Positions 32,292 to 39,990 of a stretch of 64,000 nucleotides of DNA are shown one piece after another. The notes beneath the pieces were generated by a model that did not search any database, had not been told where the DNA came from, and saw only the letters and a list, made by a program, of their open reading frames with translations. Source of the stretch: SLRI01 sp964402505 (GTDB taxonomy: Bacteria; Pseudomonadota; Alphaproteobacteria; Geminicoccales; Geminicoccaceae); assembly GCA_964402505.1 (NCBI GenBank), contig CAYOCP010000003.1, positions 124,001 through 188,000 of the forward strand, given 5' to 3'. Positions within the stretch are counted from its first letter, which is position 1. Each line of letters starts with the position of its first letter. The translations under genes and the position numbers were made by a program.

Positions 32292-32932
32292 AGGGATCGC
32301 CGACCGAACGACTGGCCGCCGCCATGGCGCATCTGCCGCTCGTCGCCATCCTCCGCGGCCTGCGGCCGGATGACGCCGAGGCGGTGGGCGAGGTGCTGAT
32401 CGAGGCCGGATTCCGTCTGATCGAGGTGCCGCTGAACTCGCCCGAGCCCTTCCTCAGCATCGGGCGGCTCGCCCGCCGCTTCGAAGATGCCGCCCTGATC
32501 GGCGCCGGCACCGTTCTCGAGCCCGCCGCGGTCGGCAGACTTGAGGACGCCGGCGGCGAGCTCGTGGTCATGCCGCATGCCGACACCCGCGTCATCGCCG
32601 AGGCCAAGACCCGTGGCCTCGCCTGCGTGCCGGGCATCGCCACCCCGACCGAGGCCTTCGCCGCGCTTGCCGCCGGCGCCGACGCGCTCAAGCTCTTCCC
32701 GGCCGAGATCCTGCCGCCCAGGGCCGTGAAGGCGCTCCTCGCCGTGCTGCCCGGGGGCACCCGCCTCCTGCCCGTGGGCGGCATCGAGCCCGCCTCCATG
32801 GCGGCCTATGTCGCCGCCGGGGCCGCCGGCTTCGGCCTCGGCTCGGCCCTCTTCAAGCCGGACCTCGACCCGGCCGGGATCGGCGCCCGCGCCCGCGCCT
32901 TCGTCGAAGCCTGGGAAGCGCTCAAACCCTGA
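32288..32932 (+). CDS. dgoA: 2-dehydro-3-deoxy-6-phosphogalactonate aldolase DgoA
   Basis: This KDPG/KDPGal-family aldolase splits 2-keto-3-deoxy-6-phosphogalactonate into pyruvate and glyceraldehyde 3-phosphate, the step after DgoK. The 214-residue trimeric-type (beta/alpha)8 protein has Glu46 (LIEVPLNSP), Thr75 in GAGTVL, and Schiff-base Lys135 in DALKLFPAE. The phosphate site is LPVGGIEPASMAAY. It overlaps dgoK by 4 bp. The combination with dgoK identifies the galactonate aldolase instead of the Entner-Doudoroff Eda. The other dgo genes are not in the window. Confidence 0.93.
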   Translation: MKGSPTERLAAAMAHLPLVAILRGLRPDDAEAVGEVLIEAGFRLIEVPLNSPEPFLSIGRLARRFEDAALIGAGTVLEPAAVGRLEDAGGELVVMPHADTRVIAEAKTRGLACVPGIATPTEAFAALAAGADALKLFPAEILPPRAVKALLAVLPGGTRLLPVGGIEPASMAAYVAAGAAGFGLGSALFKPDLDPAGIGARARAFVEAWEALKP

Positions 32933-33239
32933 GGCTCAGGGCGGCGACCGGCCCCTCGAGCACCACCCGCCCGGCGAGCCGGGCCGCGTAGGCCGCGAAC
33001 GCCGAAGGCCGGCCCGCGCGCTCCGGCCCCTCCGGCATGAAGGCGTGCACCTCGAAGCCCGCGGCACGCCCCGGCCGCGGCCGCCGGTCGACCGCGCGCC
33101 CCGCACCGCTCCGCCGCTCCTCCAGCGCCCGCGCGAACCCGTCATCCGCCGCCGCCTGGCCGGCGAGCTCGGCCAAAAGAAGCGCGGCCTCGCGCACGAA
33201 GACGGGACGAACCTGGAGCATGGCCCGGTTATCGCGCAT
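32922..33239 (-). CDS. hypothetical protein, about 105 residues
   Basis: A frame from the ATG at 33239 (or the Met codon at 33218) runs to 32922, overlapping the last 11 bases of the convergent dgoA. It reads MRDNRAMLQVRPVFVREAALLLAELAGQ, then an Arg-rich, probably unstructured middle, then FEVHAFMPEGPERAGRPSAF and a hydrophobic-polar end (RVVLEGPVAAL). Codon use is GC-rich as in neighbours. There is no known family, signal or membrane segment. It may be a real small protein, but coding status is uncertain. Confidence 0.4.
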   Translation of the reverse strand: MRDNRAMLQVRPVFVREAALLLAELAGQAAADDGFARALEERRSGAGRAVDRRPRPGRAAGFEVHAFMPEGPERAGRPSAFAAYAARLAGRVVLEGPVAALSLRV

Positions 33240-33297
33240 CAAGGTTAACGGGGGGTGAAGAGGCGGCGGCGCGGGTGGGAGAGGGGTCGGGACCCTA

Positions 33298-33345
33298 AAA
33301 GGGGTCAGGACTCTTTTAGGCTCCTAAAAGAGTCCTGACCCCTTT
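33298..33345. repeat. 23-bp perfect inverted repeat with 2-base centre
   Basis: The left arm 33298-33320 (begins AAAGGGGTCAGGACTC, ends TTTTAGG) is exactly complementary to the right arm 33323-33345, with only CT between. It lies in a non-coding gap between the hypothetical gene and the sugar ABC transporter. As RNA it would form a very stable rod on either strand. A partial copy of its core lies at 18302. It looks like a mobile palindromic (REP/MITE-like) insert, and could also terminate transcription in both directions. Confidence 0.7.
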
Positions 33346-33390
33346 AGCTCTCCACCGCCGCTCCCATCCTCACCACCCCCAAGGACCGGA

Positions 33391-33426
33391 GGGGCCGGCG
33401 GGGAGGCGTCGCCTTCCCGCCATCTT
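33391..33426. repeat. dispersed palindromic repeat, copy 2
   Basis: This 36-base element is identical to 19762-19796 except for one extra C in the loop. Stem arms are 33397-33407 and 33411-33421, with loop GTC. It lies 35 bp downstream of the stop of the minus-strand ABC permease gene, almost the same spacing as copy 1 has from its gene. Confidence 0.65.
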
Positions 33427-33461
33427 CTTCCTCCTCACCTCAGCTCGAGAAACGCGCCCGG

Positions 33462-34334
33462 TCAGCCCTTGACGGCGCCCAGGGTCAGGCCGCGGACGAT
33501 GTAGCGTTGGGCGAGGAGGGCGAGGAGGACGGGGGGGATCATGGCGATGAGGGCGCGGGTGGCCATGAACCAGAACTGGATGCCGCGGGTGTCGACGGCA
33601 CCGGCCATGTGGGCCGGCATCATCTTGGTCTGGGTGACGCCGAGCGAGGAGGAGAAGAGGAACTCGTTCCAGGTGAAGGCGAAGATGATCATGGCGGTGG
33701 CGGCGGCGGCCGGGGCTGCGAGGGGGAGGGCGATGCGCAGGAAGGCGCCGAAATAGCTCGCACCGTCGACCATCGCCGATTCCTCGAGCTCGACCGGCAG
33801 GTCGAGGAAGGTCTGGCGCATGATGACGACGACGAAGGGCAGGACGAAGGTCGTGTTGATGAGGATCAGCGCGTAGGGCGTGTCGAGAAGCCCGATATTG
33901 CGAAAGACGATGTAGAAGGGGATCAGCGTCGCCACCGGCGGCAGCACGCGCTGCGACAGGAACCAGACGGTGATGTCGGCGTTCGACCAGTAGCGGAAGC
34001 GGGCGAGGGCGTAGGCCGCGGGCATGCCGAGGACCAGCGCCATGACGGTCGCGGTGATGGAGACGAAAAGGCTGGTGCGCAGCGCCCGGAAACCCTCGGG
34101 CGTGCTGAGCTCGGTGCGGAAATTGTCGAGCGTCGGCGTGAAGTTGACGAAGGGGATGCCGATGCCGGTCACCGTGAAGGTGTCCGCCGGGTTGCGCAGG
34201 CTCGTGGAGATCGCCCAGTAGAGCGGGAAGAAGAAGAGGAGGGTCGCGGCGATGGCGGCGAGCCAGCAGAGGCTGTCCGTCAGCGTCATTCCATTGCGGG
34301 TCGAGGGCACCGCGGCGGCTCGGGCGTCAGGCAT
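33462..34334 (-). CDS. carbohydrate ABC transporter permease (MalG type)
   Basis: This is the second inner-membrane subunit of a CUT1-type sugar importer, 290 residues with six hydrophobic segments. The family's cytoplasmic coupling motif is present as EESAMVDGASYFGAFLRIALPLAAP. It begins with an extra 15-20 residue polar extension (DARAAAVPSTRNGMTLTD); translation could start at the Met in GMTLTD. The frame overlaps the upstream permease by 8 bp, so the pair is coupled. No ATP-binding gene follows; instead come a palindromic repeat and a large hairpin. Confidence 0.93.
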   Translation of the reverse strand: MPDARAAAVPSTRNGMTLTDSLCWLAAIAATLLFFFPLYWAISTSLRNPADTFTVTGIGIPFVNFTPTLDNFRTELSTPEGFRALRTSLFVSITATVMALVLGMPAAYALARFRYWSNADITVWFLSQRVLPPVATLIPFYIVFRNIGLLDTPYALILINTTFVLPFVVVIMRQTFLDLPVELEESAMVDGASYFGAFLRIALPLAAPAAAATAMIIFAFTWNEFLFSSSLGVTQTKMMPAHMAGAVDTRGIQFWFMATRALIAMIPPVLLALLAQRYIVRGLTLGAVKG

Positions 34335-35274
34335 AGATCGTCCGGATGCGCTTGAAGAGGATGGTCACGACCACCATGACCAGGGCCAGAAGCGTGTAGG
34401 CGATGGCCGAGGCGTAGCCGACATCGAAGAAGCGGAGCCCCGTCCGGAAGGCCAGATAGGAGAGCGACTGCGTGGCGTTGCCGGGGCCGCCCACGGTGAG
34501 CGAGGCCACGATGTCGAAGACCTTCATCGCCTCGGCGAAGCGCAGCAGGAGCACGATGATGACGGTCGGCATCAAAAGCGGCAGGAGGACCTCCTTGAAG
34601 GTGGTCCAGGACGAGTTGGTATCGAGCTTCACGGCTTCCAGAAGCTCATCGGGGATGCCCTGCAGCGCCGCCAAGAATACGAGGAAGCAGAAGGGGGTCC
34701 ACTGCCAGACGTCGACGACGATGACCGAGAAGAGGGCCCAGTTGGGGTTGGAGAGCCAGGGGATGCCGGTCCAGCCCAAGGGACCGCCCTCCTCGTAGAA
34801 GATCGTGAAGAAGAGGTAGCCGGCGGCGACCGGGGTGGTGAAGATCGGCAGGATCATGACGGTGCGCAGGAGCGAGCGCCCCGGCATGTCGCGGTTGAAG
34901 AGCAGGGCCAGTGCGAGGCCGAGCGACATCTGGATGGCGAGCCCGACGCCGACGAAGATGGCGGTGACCTCGACCGCCTCGTGCAGCACGTTGTCGGTCA
35001 AGAGGCGCCTGAAGTTGTCGAGGCCGACGAACTCCCACTTGGTCACCGTCTCGCGGACCACCTCGGTCTTCATGCGCGGCGTGCCGTCCGGCCGGAGCAC
35101 GGGATTGCCGGACTTGTCGAGGCGCGGCACCTCCATGCGGTTGACCACGGTCTCGTTGGTGACGTTGTGGAAGGCCGCGTAGAGCGAGTAGCCGAGCGGG
35201 ACGATGGTGAACACCAGGACCCAGATGACGGCCGGCATCAGGAAGAAGTGGCGGACTGAGCTGGTCCAGCGCAT
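34327..35274 (-). CDS. carbohydrate ABC transporter permease (MalF type)
   Basis: This is the first permease of the same importer, 315 residues. A first membrane helix (FFLMPAVIWVLVFTIVPLGYSLYAAF) is followed by a periplasmic insertion of about 60 residues. This insertion is rich in charged residues (RLDKSGNPVLRPDGTPRMKTE) and is longer than in typical CUT1 permeases. Five further helices follow, with a coupling EAA-like loop (PDELLEAVKLDTNSSWTTFKEVLLPLLMP). It overlaps the next permease gene. The upstream gap of 96 bp from the binding-protein gene contains a hairpin. Confidence 0.93.
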   Translation of the reverse strand: MRWTSSVRHFFLMPAVIWVLVFTIVPLGYSLYAAFHNVTNETVVNRMEVPRLDKSGNPVLRPDGTPRMKTEVVRETVTKWEFVGLDNFRRLLTDNVLHEAVEVTAIFVGVGLAIQMSLGLALALLFNRDMPGRSLLRTVMILPIFTTPVAAGYLFFTIFYEEGGPLGWTGIPWLSNPNWALFSVIVVDVWQWTPFCFLVFLAALQGIPDELLEAVKLDTNSSWTTFKEVLLPLLMPTVIIVLLLRFAEAMKVFDIVASLTVGGPGNATQSLSYLAFRTGLRFFDVGYASAIAYTLLALVMVVVTILFKRIRTIYA

Positions 35275-35330
35275 CGGCGAGCATCGCTTTGTGTCGGGTG
35301 CTGGCCCCGGGAAGGGGGGAGGGAGGCGCC

Positions 35331-35348
35331 GCCCGGCGGGGGCCGGGC
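35331..35348 (-). promoter_or_regulatory. intercistronic hairpin between binding-protein and permease genes
   Basis: GCCCGGC (35331-35337) and GCCGGGC (35342-35348) form a perfect 7-bp GC stem around four bases, 23 bp after the binding-protein stop. ABC operons often carry such a 3' hairpin that stabilises the binding-protein mRNA and lowers permease expression (as after malE). That role is inferred from position. Confidence 0.5.
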
Positions 35349-35370
35349 GGTCCTCGTCGCAGGGTGTGGC

Positions 35371-37011
35371 TCAGCCCTTCCAGCCGATCGCCTTCTGGTA
35401 GGCCTCGAGCTGCTTCTCGCGGCCGAGCCGGTCGGTCACCTGCTCCCAGCCCGCGGCCGTGTCGTCGAGCGCCTGCTGCGGCGTCTTGGAGCCGCTCATG
35501 GCGGCGGAGAGGTTGGAATCCAGAATGTCGTAATATTCCTGGGTTCCGGTGATGCGGAGGTAGGGCAACATGGTGTCGGCGTTGAAGTTCTCGTAATAGG
35601 CCTCGAGATACTCCTGCACGTCGGTCGGATCCCACCCCGCCGCCACGTAGTCCTCGAGCTTGGCCTCGCCGACCGGCTCCAGGAACTGGTAGCTGTAGCC
35701 CGGATCGACGCCGTCCCAGCCATAGGTGGCGAGCCACTTGGAGATCGGCTTGATCGCCATCAAGGACCAGAACGCGTAGGTCGTCTCGGGCGAATCGGAG
35801 AGCGACGAGACCACGCCGTGCCACGAGCCGCCGGTGACGTTGCCGACCTTGCGCGGCTCGTCGGTGGTGACGAACTCCTTCTTGTTCATGTCCCAGTAGG
35901 TGTCGGAGGCGGGCAGGATGGCCGAGCCGATCTTGCCGCGAATGTTGGATCGCGTCTCGTCCTGGGCGAGCGGGGCGACGTCGCCGTAGGAGAAGTTGAA
36001 GATCGCCTTGCCGCGCAGGAAATAGTCCCAGGCCTCGCCGAGGCTCCAGCTCACCTGCGCGTCGGGCCCGTACTGCGCCAGGTCCTTCAGGTACTCGAGC
36101 GCCTTGACGTGGCCCGGACTGTTGATCAGCGGGGTCATGTCGGTCGGGTCGAACCAGTAGACGCCCTGGGTCTCGCTGAGCTCGCCCGGGGTCATGGCGA
36201 AGGACGTGGCGAGGGTCATGAAGTGGTAGAGGCCCTGCTCGCGCACCTTGAGGTGCAGGACGACGCCGGAATCGGGCTCGGGGTCGTTGTCGTCGAAGTT
36301 CTTGCCGTCGAAATAGGCGGCGATGTCCTCGAGCTGCTGCAGGGTCACCGGCGGCACCGGCATGGCGTAGCCGTATTCGGCCTCGAAGGCGGCCTGGTGC
36401 TCCGGGTCGTTGAGCAGGTCGCGGCGGTAGTAGAGGATCTGGCCGTCGGCGTCGCTCAGGATGCCGTAGCCGACGCCGTCCCAGGTGTAGATCGTCCGCA
36501 GTGCGTCCGGCATCACGTCGTAGGACCAGGCCGGGAAGTCGCCGCTCTCCCGCCAGTCGTCGACGGGCAGCATGTAGTTGCCGTCGATCAGATCGCCATA
36601 CATGAAGGCGCCGACGATCATGCCGTCATATTCGCCGGTGCCGTTTCTGAGATCGAGGAAGATCTTGGTGTAGAGCTCGCTGATCGGCACGAGGGCGATG
36701 TTGACCTTGGCCCCGGTCAGCTCCTCGAACACCGGGCGAAAGGCGTAGATCGGGCCGGAGATGCCGCCCTTGGGACCGGAATCCAGGGTCAGCACGGTGA
36801 TCTCGTCGCCGGCGAAGGGCTGCTCGTCCGGCCCGAAGAGAGCACCCAGATCCTCGGCCCGGGCCTCGATCACCGCCGAATCGTATTCGGGCGAGAGCTT
36901 GATGAGCACGCGGCCGTCGTCCAGCCATTCGACGTATTCGCCGGCCAGGGCCGGGCCGGCCAGAAGGGCCAGAGCGGACGCGCCGAAGAGCAGCGCCTTG
37001 TGCCTGTTCAT
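35371..37011 (-). CDS. extracellular solute-binding protein of a sugar-type ABC transporter
   Basis: This is a large periplasmic receptor, 546 residues against about 400-450 for ordinary CUT1 receptors. The ATG at 37011 has GGAGG upstream and opens a signal peptide (LLFGASALALLAGPALAG). The fold is that of group 1 receptors: ITVLTLDSGPKGGISGPIYAF, VFEELTGAKVNIALVPISELYTKIFLDL, VGYGILSDADGQILYYRRDLL and GKAIFNFSYGDVAP. Extra acidic loops (DGKNFDDNDPEPDSG) account for some of the length. It is the first gene of a minus-strand operon with two permeases. The ligand is unknown; polyols or oligosaccharides are plausible. Confidence 0.92.
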   Translation of the reverse strand: MNRHKALLFGASALALLAGPALAGEYVEWLDDGRVLIKLSPEYDSAVIEARAEDLGALFGPDEQPFAGDEITVLTLDSGPKGGISGPIYAFRPVFEELTGAKVNIALVPISELYTKIFLDLRNGTGEYDGMIVGAFMYGDLIDGNYMLPVDDWRESGDFPAWSYDVMPDALRTIYTWDGVGYGILSDADGQILYYRRDLLNDPEHQAAFEAEYGYAMPVPPVTLQQLEDIAAYFDGKNFDDNDPEPDSGVVLHLKVREQGLYHFMTLATSFAMTPGELSETQGVYWFDPTDMTPLINSPGHVKALEYLKDLAQYGPDAQVSWSLGEAWDYFLRGKAIFNFSYGDVAPLAQDETRSNIRGKIGSAILPASDTYWDMNKKEFVTTDEPRKVGNVTGGSWHGVVSSLSDSPETTYAFWSLMAIKPISKWLATYGWDGVDPGYSYQFLEPVGEAKLEDYVAAGWDPTDVQEYLEAYYENFNADTMLPYLRITGTQEYYDILDSNLSAAMSGSKTPQQALDDTAAGWEQVTDRLGREKQLEAYQKAIGWKG

Positions 37012-37120
37012 GAGTCGAGCCTCCCTTTTTTCCTAGCAGCAGCGTTGGTTGCCATCGCCTCGCCAGTGTTAGCGGTTTTTCCCCGACGTTCAATCGGGAT
37101 GATGGCGCGGCGCCTTTCCT

Positions 37121-37807
37121 TCAGCCGATGATGGAGAACCGGCTGCCGCCGCCGGGGCTGGAATCGAGCTCGAGGCGCAGGCCCTGCCGCTCGGCGATCT
37201 TGCGCGCGATGGTGAGGCCCATGCCGGTGCCGGGTATGGAATCGCGGGTGTGCAGGCGCTGGAAGGGCTCGAAGATGCGCTCGTGGAACTCGGGGGCGAT
37301 GCCGATGCCGTTGTCGGCGACGGTGGTTCGGGTGGCATCGCCATGGATGCGGATGTGGGGCGGGCTGGCGCTCCGATAGGTCAGCGCGTTCTCGAGGAGG
37401 ATGTCGAGGAGTCGTTGCCAGAGCCCGGGATCGCCCGTTCGGGGCGGCAGCGGGCCGATCTCGAGCCGGCCGCCGGCCGCGGCGATCTCGCCCCTGTAGC
37501 GGGCGGCCACCGTCTCGGCGGCGGCGGCGAGATCGAAGGCGACATTTGCCGGCTCCTGCCTGGCGGTCCGTCCGAGCTCGAGCAGGCCCTGGAGCATGCG
37601 CTCGAGCCGTTCCGCCGCGTCGACGGCGAAGCCGATGAACTCCCTGGCGTCGGCGTCGAGTGCCTCGGCGTGCCGCCGCCGCAGGAGGTCGAGAAACCCG
37701 CGGATGGTGCGGGCAGGCTCGGCGAGGTCGTGGCCGGCGGCGTGGAGGAGCACGTCGAGCTCCGCGCGCAGGCGGGCGATCTCCTCGGCGTCGGATGGCG
37801 TGCTCAT
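37121..37807 (-). CDS. soluble histidine kinase
   Basis: This 228-residue kinase core without sensor domain starts with ATG at 37807. The dimerisation/phosphoacceptor region has His26 in AAGHDLAEPARTIRGF (an H-D-L-x-x-P box of the HisKA phytochrome-like class). The ATPase domain carries the N box (LLDILLENALTYRS), G1 (ADNGIGIAPEF), F box (FEPFQRL) and G2 (GTGMGLTIARKIAERQG). The last residues include GGGSRFSI. It has no membrane segment and no adjacent response regulator. It lies 17 bp after the HNH nuclease gene in the same direction. Confidence 0.87.
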   Translation of the reverse strand: MSTPSDAEEIARLRAELDVLLHAAGHDLAEPARTIRGFLDLLRRRHAEALDADAREFIGFAVDAAERLERMLQGLLELGRTARQEPANVAFDLAAAAETVAARYRGEIAAAGGRLEIGPLPPRTGDPGLWQRLLDILLENALTYRSASPPHIRIHGDATRTTVADNGIGIAPEFHERIFEPFQRLHTRDSIPGTGMGLTIARKIAERQGLRLELDSSPGGGSRFSIIG

Positions 37808-37824
37808 CGGCTCGCGAGGGGCTC

Positions 37825-38403
37825 TCAGGGCTCGAGCTCCGTATCCCAGTAGAGATAGTCGCGCCAGCTCACGTGGAGGTAGTTGGGCGGGAAGGCCCGG
37901 CCGTTGCGCTGCAGCTGGTAGGTGGAGGGCACCAGGGGCTTCTGCATCGGGTGCATGCTGCACTCCTTCGGCAGGCGGCTGCCCTTGCGCAGGTTGCAGC
38001 GGTTGCAGGCGGTGACGATGTTGATCCAGGTCGTGACACCGCCGCGCGAGCGCGGCACCACATGGTCGAAGGTGAGCTCCTGTGCCGGGTGCGCGGTCTG
38101 GCAGTACTGGCAGGTGAAGCGGTCGCGCAGAAAGACGTTGAAGCGGGTGAAGGGCGGTCGTCGGCTCTGCGGGATGTATTCCTTGAGCGCCACCACGCTC
38201 GGCAGCCGCATCTCGAAGGCGGGCGAGCGCACCGAGCGGTCGTAGTGCTGGACCACGGCGACGCGGTCGAGGAAGATCGCCTTGACCGTTTCCTGCCAGT
38301 TCCAGAGCGAGAGCGGGAAGTAGCTCAGCGGCTGGTAGTCGGCGTTCAGCACCAGTGCCGGGCAGGCGGAGAGCGACAGGGTCGACGTGCCCGGGCCGCG
38401 CAT
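37825..38403 (-). CDS. HNH endonuclease family protein
   Basis: This 192-residue protein has an HNH nuclease domain with two zinc-binding Cys pairs. CQYC lies in RFTCQYCQTAHP and CNRC in VTACNRCNLRKGS; between them is LTFDHVVPRSRGGVTTWIN, which carries the catalytic His and the Asn/His. The N-terminal half (ALVLNADYQPLSYFPLSLWNWQETVKAIFLDRV) is conserved in a widespread bacterial HNH family of about 190 residues whose role is unknown. Start ATG is at 38403. It probably shares a transcript with the downstream histidine kinase. Confidence 0.9.
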   Translation of the reverse strand: MRGPGTSTLSLSACPALVLNADYQPLSYFPLSLWNWQETVKAIFLDRVAVVQHYDRSVRSPAFEMRLPSVVALKEYIPQSRRPPFTRFNVFLRDRFTCQYCQTAHPAQELTFDHVVPRSRGGVTTWINIVTACNRCNLRKGSRLPKECSMHPMQKPLVPSTYQLQRNGRAFPPNYLHVSWRDYLYWDTELEP

Positions 38404-38619
38404 CAGGCGCGCCTGCTCCTGGATTGCCGTCGTTTCCTTGTCGACATCTCGACGTTCCCGGATCGCGAGATCAAGAGGCTGCTTTGACCGTCACCTTGCT
38501 AGACCAGCCCGGGCAGGCTTTCAAGGCGGGACGCGGGATTCCGCACGCCGCCGGCTTGCCCGGCGATGCGGAACGGGTAGTTTGAGAGTTGGGGGACACG
38601 GAAGCTGCACGGGTGACGC

Positions 38620-39990
38620 ATGCCTGCTCGCACCACGGTCGACGGCCGTCCGCCGCCCCGGCCGGCCCCCGCCCGCACCATCCTCCCGGCGCCTTTGGCG
38701 ATCTGGGCGCTTCGGCGGAACGCCCTCACCACCTGGGGTGCGCCGGCCTACGAGCTGGCGATGATCAGCCGGCCCTTTCTCGGCCGGCAGAGCGTGCTGG
38801 TCAACGATCCGGACGCCATCCGCCATGTGCTGGTCGACAATCACGAGGGCTACGGGCGGGCGCCGGCGGGCGTGCGCATCCTCGAGCCGGTCACCGGCCG
38901 GGGTCTCTTCCTCGCCGAGGGCGAGCGCTGGAAGCGCCAAAGGCGGCTCTCGGCACCGGCTTTCGGGCCGCGCAATCTCGGGCGCGTGGCGGAGGTGGCG
39001 CTGGCCCTGACCGAGCGGCATCTCGAGGCCCTGCCGGCGCCGCGGCGGGCGGCGGTCGATCTCTTGCGCTGGTTTCAGGAATTGGCCCTCGAGATCGCCT
39101 GCCGGGTGCTGCTCAGCCAGTCGATGGAGCGCCACGGGCCGGCGCTCCGCGCCCTCATCGTCCGTTACGGAAGGCGCCACGCGCGGCCGACGGCGCTCGA
39201 TCTCCTGCTGCCGGCCGGCTGGCGCTCGCCGGCCGATCTGGGCCGCCAGCGCTTCGCCCGGGAATGGCGGGGGCTGATCGAGGCGATCGTGGCGGAGCGG
39301 TCGGCGCAGCCGGTCGGCGAGGTGCCGGCGGACCTCTTCGATGCCCTGCGCATGGCGACCGTCGACGGGCAAGGCTTCGATGCCGGGGAGCTGCGCGACC
39401 AGATCGGCACGCTGATCCTGGCCGGCCACGAGACCACGGCCCTGGCCCTTTTCTGGTCGGCCTATCTTCTCGCGACGCATCCGGAGGTGCAGGAGCGGCT
39501 GGCGCACGAGGCCCGGGCGGCGGCGCTCACGCCGGAGGGGGTGGGGAGGGCGGCGGCGCTGCCCTTCGCCCGCGCCGTGGCGCAGGAGGCGCTCAGGCTC
39601 TACCCGCCCGCCTTCACCATCGTCCGCGCGGCCAAGGCAGCGGACCGGCTCCTGGACATCGAGGTGGAGAAGGGTGCGCTCGTGGTCATGGCACCCTGGG
39701 TCCTGCACCGCCACCGCCTCCACTGGAGCGACCCCGACCACTTCCTTCCGGAGCGCTTCCTCGAGGGGGCTCCGCCGCCGGCGCGGTTCACCTATCTGCC
39801 GTTCGGCGCGGGCCCGAGGGTCTGCATCGGCGCGCAGTTCGCGCTCACCGAGGCGGCGGTGGTGCTCTCGAGGCTGGTCCGGGCCTTCCGGCTCGAGCTG
39901 GTCGGGCGGCGCCGGCCGCAGCCCGTGGGCGTCGTGACGATCTATCCCGAGCGATCGCCGCCCTTCCGGCTGCGGCCGCGCGATGGGTGA
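38620..39990 (+). CDS. cytochrome P450
   Basis: This is a heme monooxygenase of 456 residues that would hydroxylate an unknown, probably lipophilic, substrate using an external electron donor. The oxygen-activation motif AGHETT begins at residue 268 in the I helix. The K-helix ExxR is EALR, followed by LYPPAFTIVRAA. The heme motif is FGAGPRVCIGAQF with Cys402. The C-terminal core and meander (PDHFLPERFL) are typical of the CYP102-like/fatty-acid or CYP4-like bacterial class. No ferredoxin or reductase gene is adjacent. Its last 49 bases overlap the 3' end of the convergent amidase gene. Confidence 0.93.
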   Translation: MPARTTVDGRPPPRPAPARTILPAPLAIWALRRNALTTWGAPAYELAMISRPFLGRQSVLVNDPDAIRHVLVDNHEGYGRAPAGVRILEPVTGRGLFLAEGERWKRQRRLSAPAFGPRNLGRVAEVALALTERHLEALPAPRRAAVDLLRWFQELALEIACRVLLSQSMERHGPALRALIVRYGRRHARPTALDLLLPAGWRSPADLGRQRFAREWRGLIEAIVAERSAQPVGEVPADLFDALRMATVDGQGFDAGELRDQIGTLILAGHETTALALFWSAYLLATHPEVQERLAHEARAAALTPEGVGRAAALPFARAVAQEALRLYPPAFTIVRAAKAADRLLDIEVEKGALVVMAPWVLHRHRLHWSDPDHFLPERFLEGAPPPARFTYLPFGAGPRVCIGAQFALTEAAVVLSRLVRAFRLELVGRRRPQPVGVVTIYPERSPPFRLRPRDG

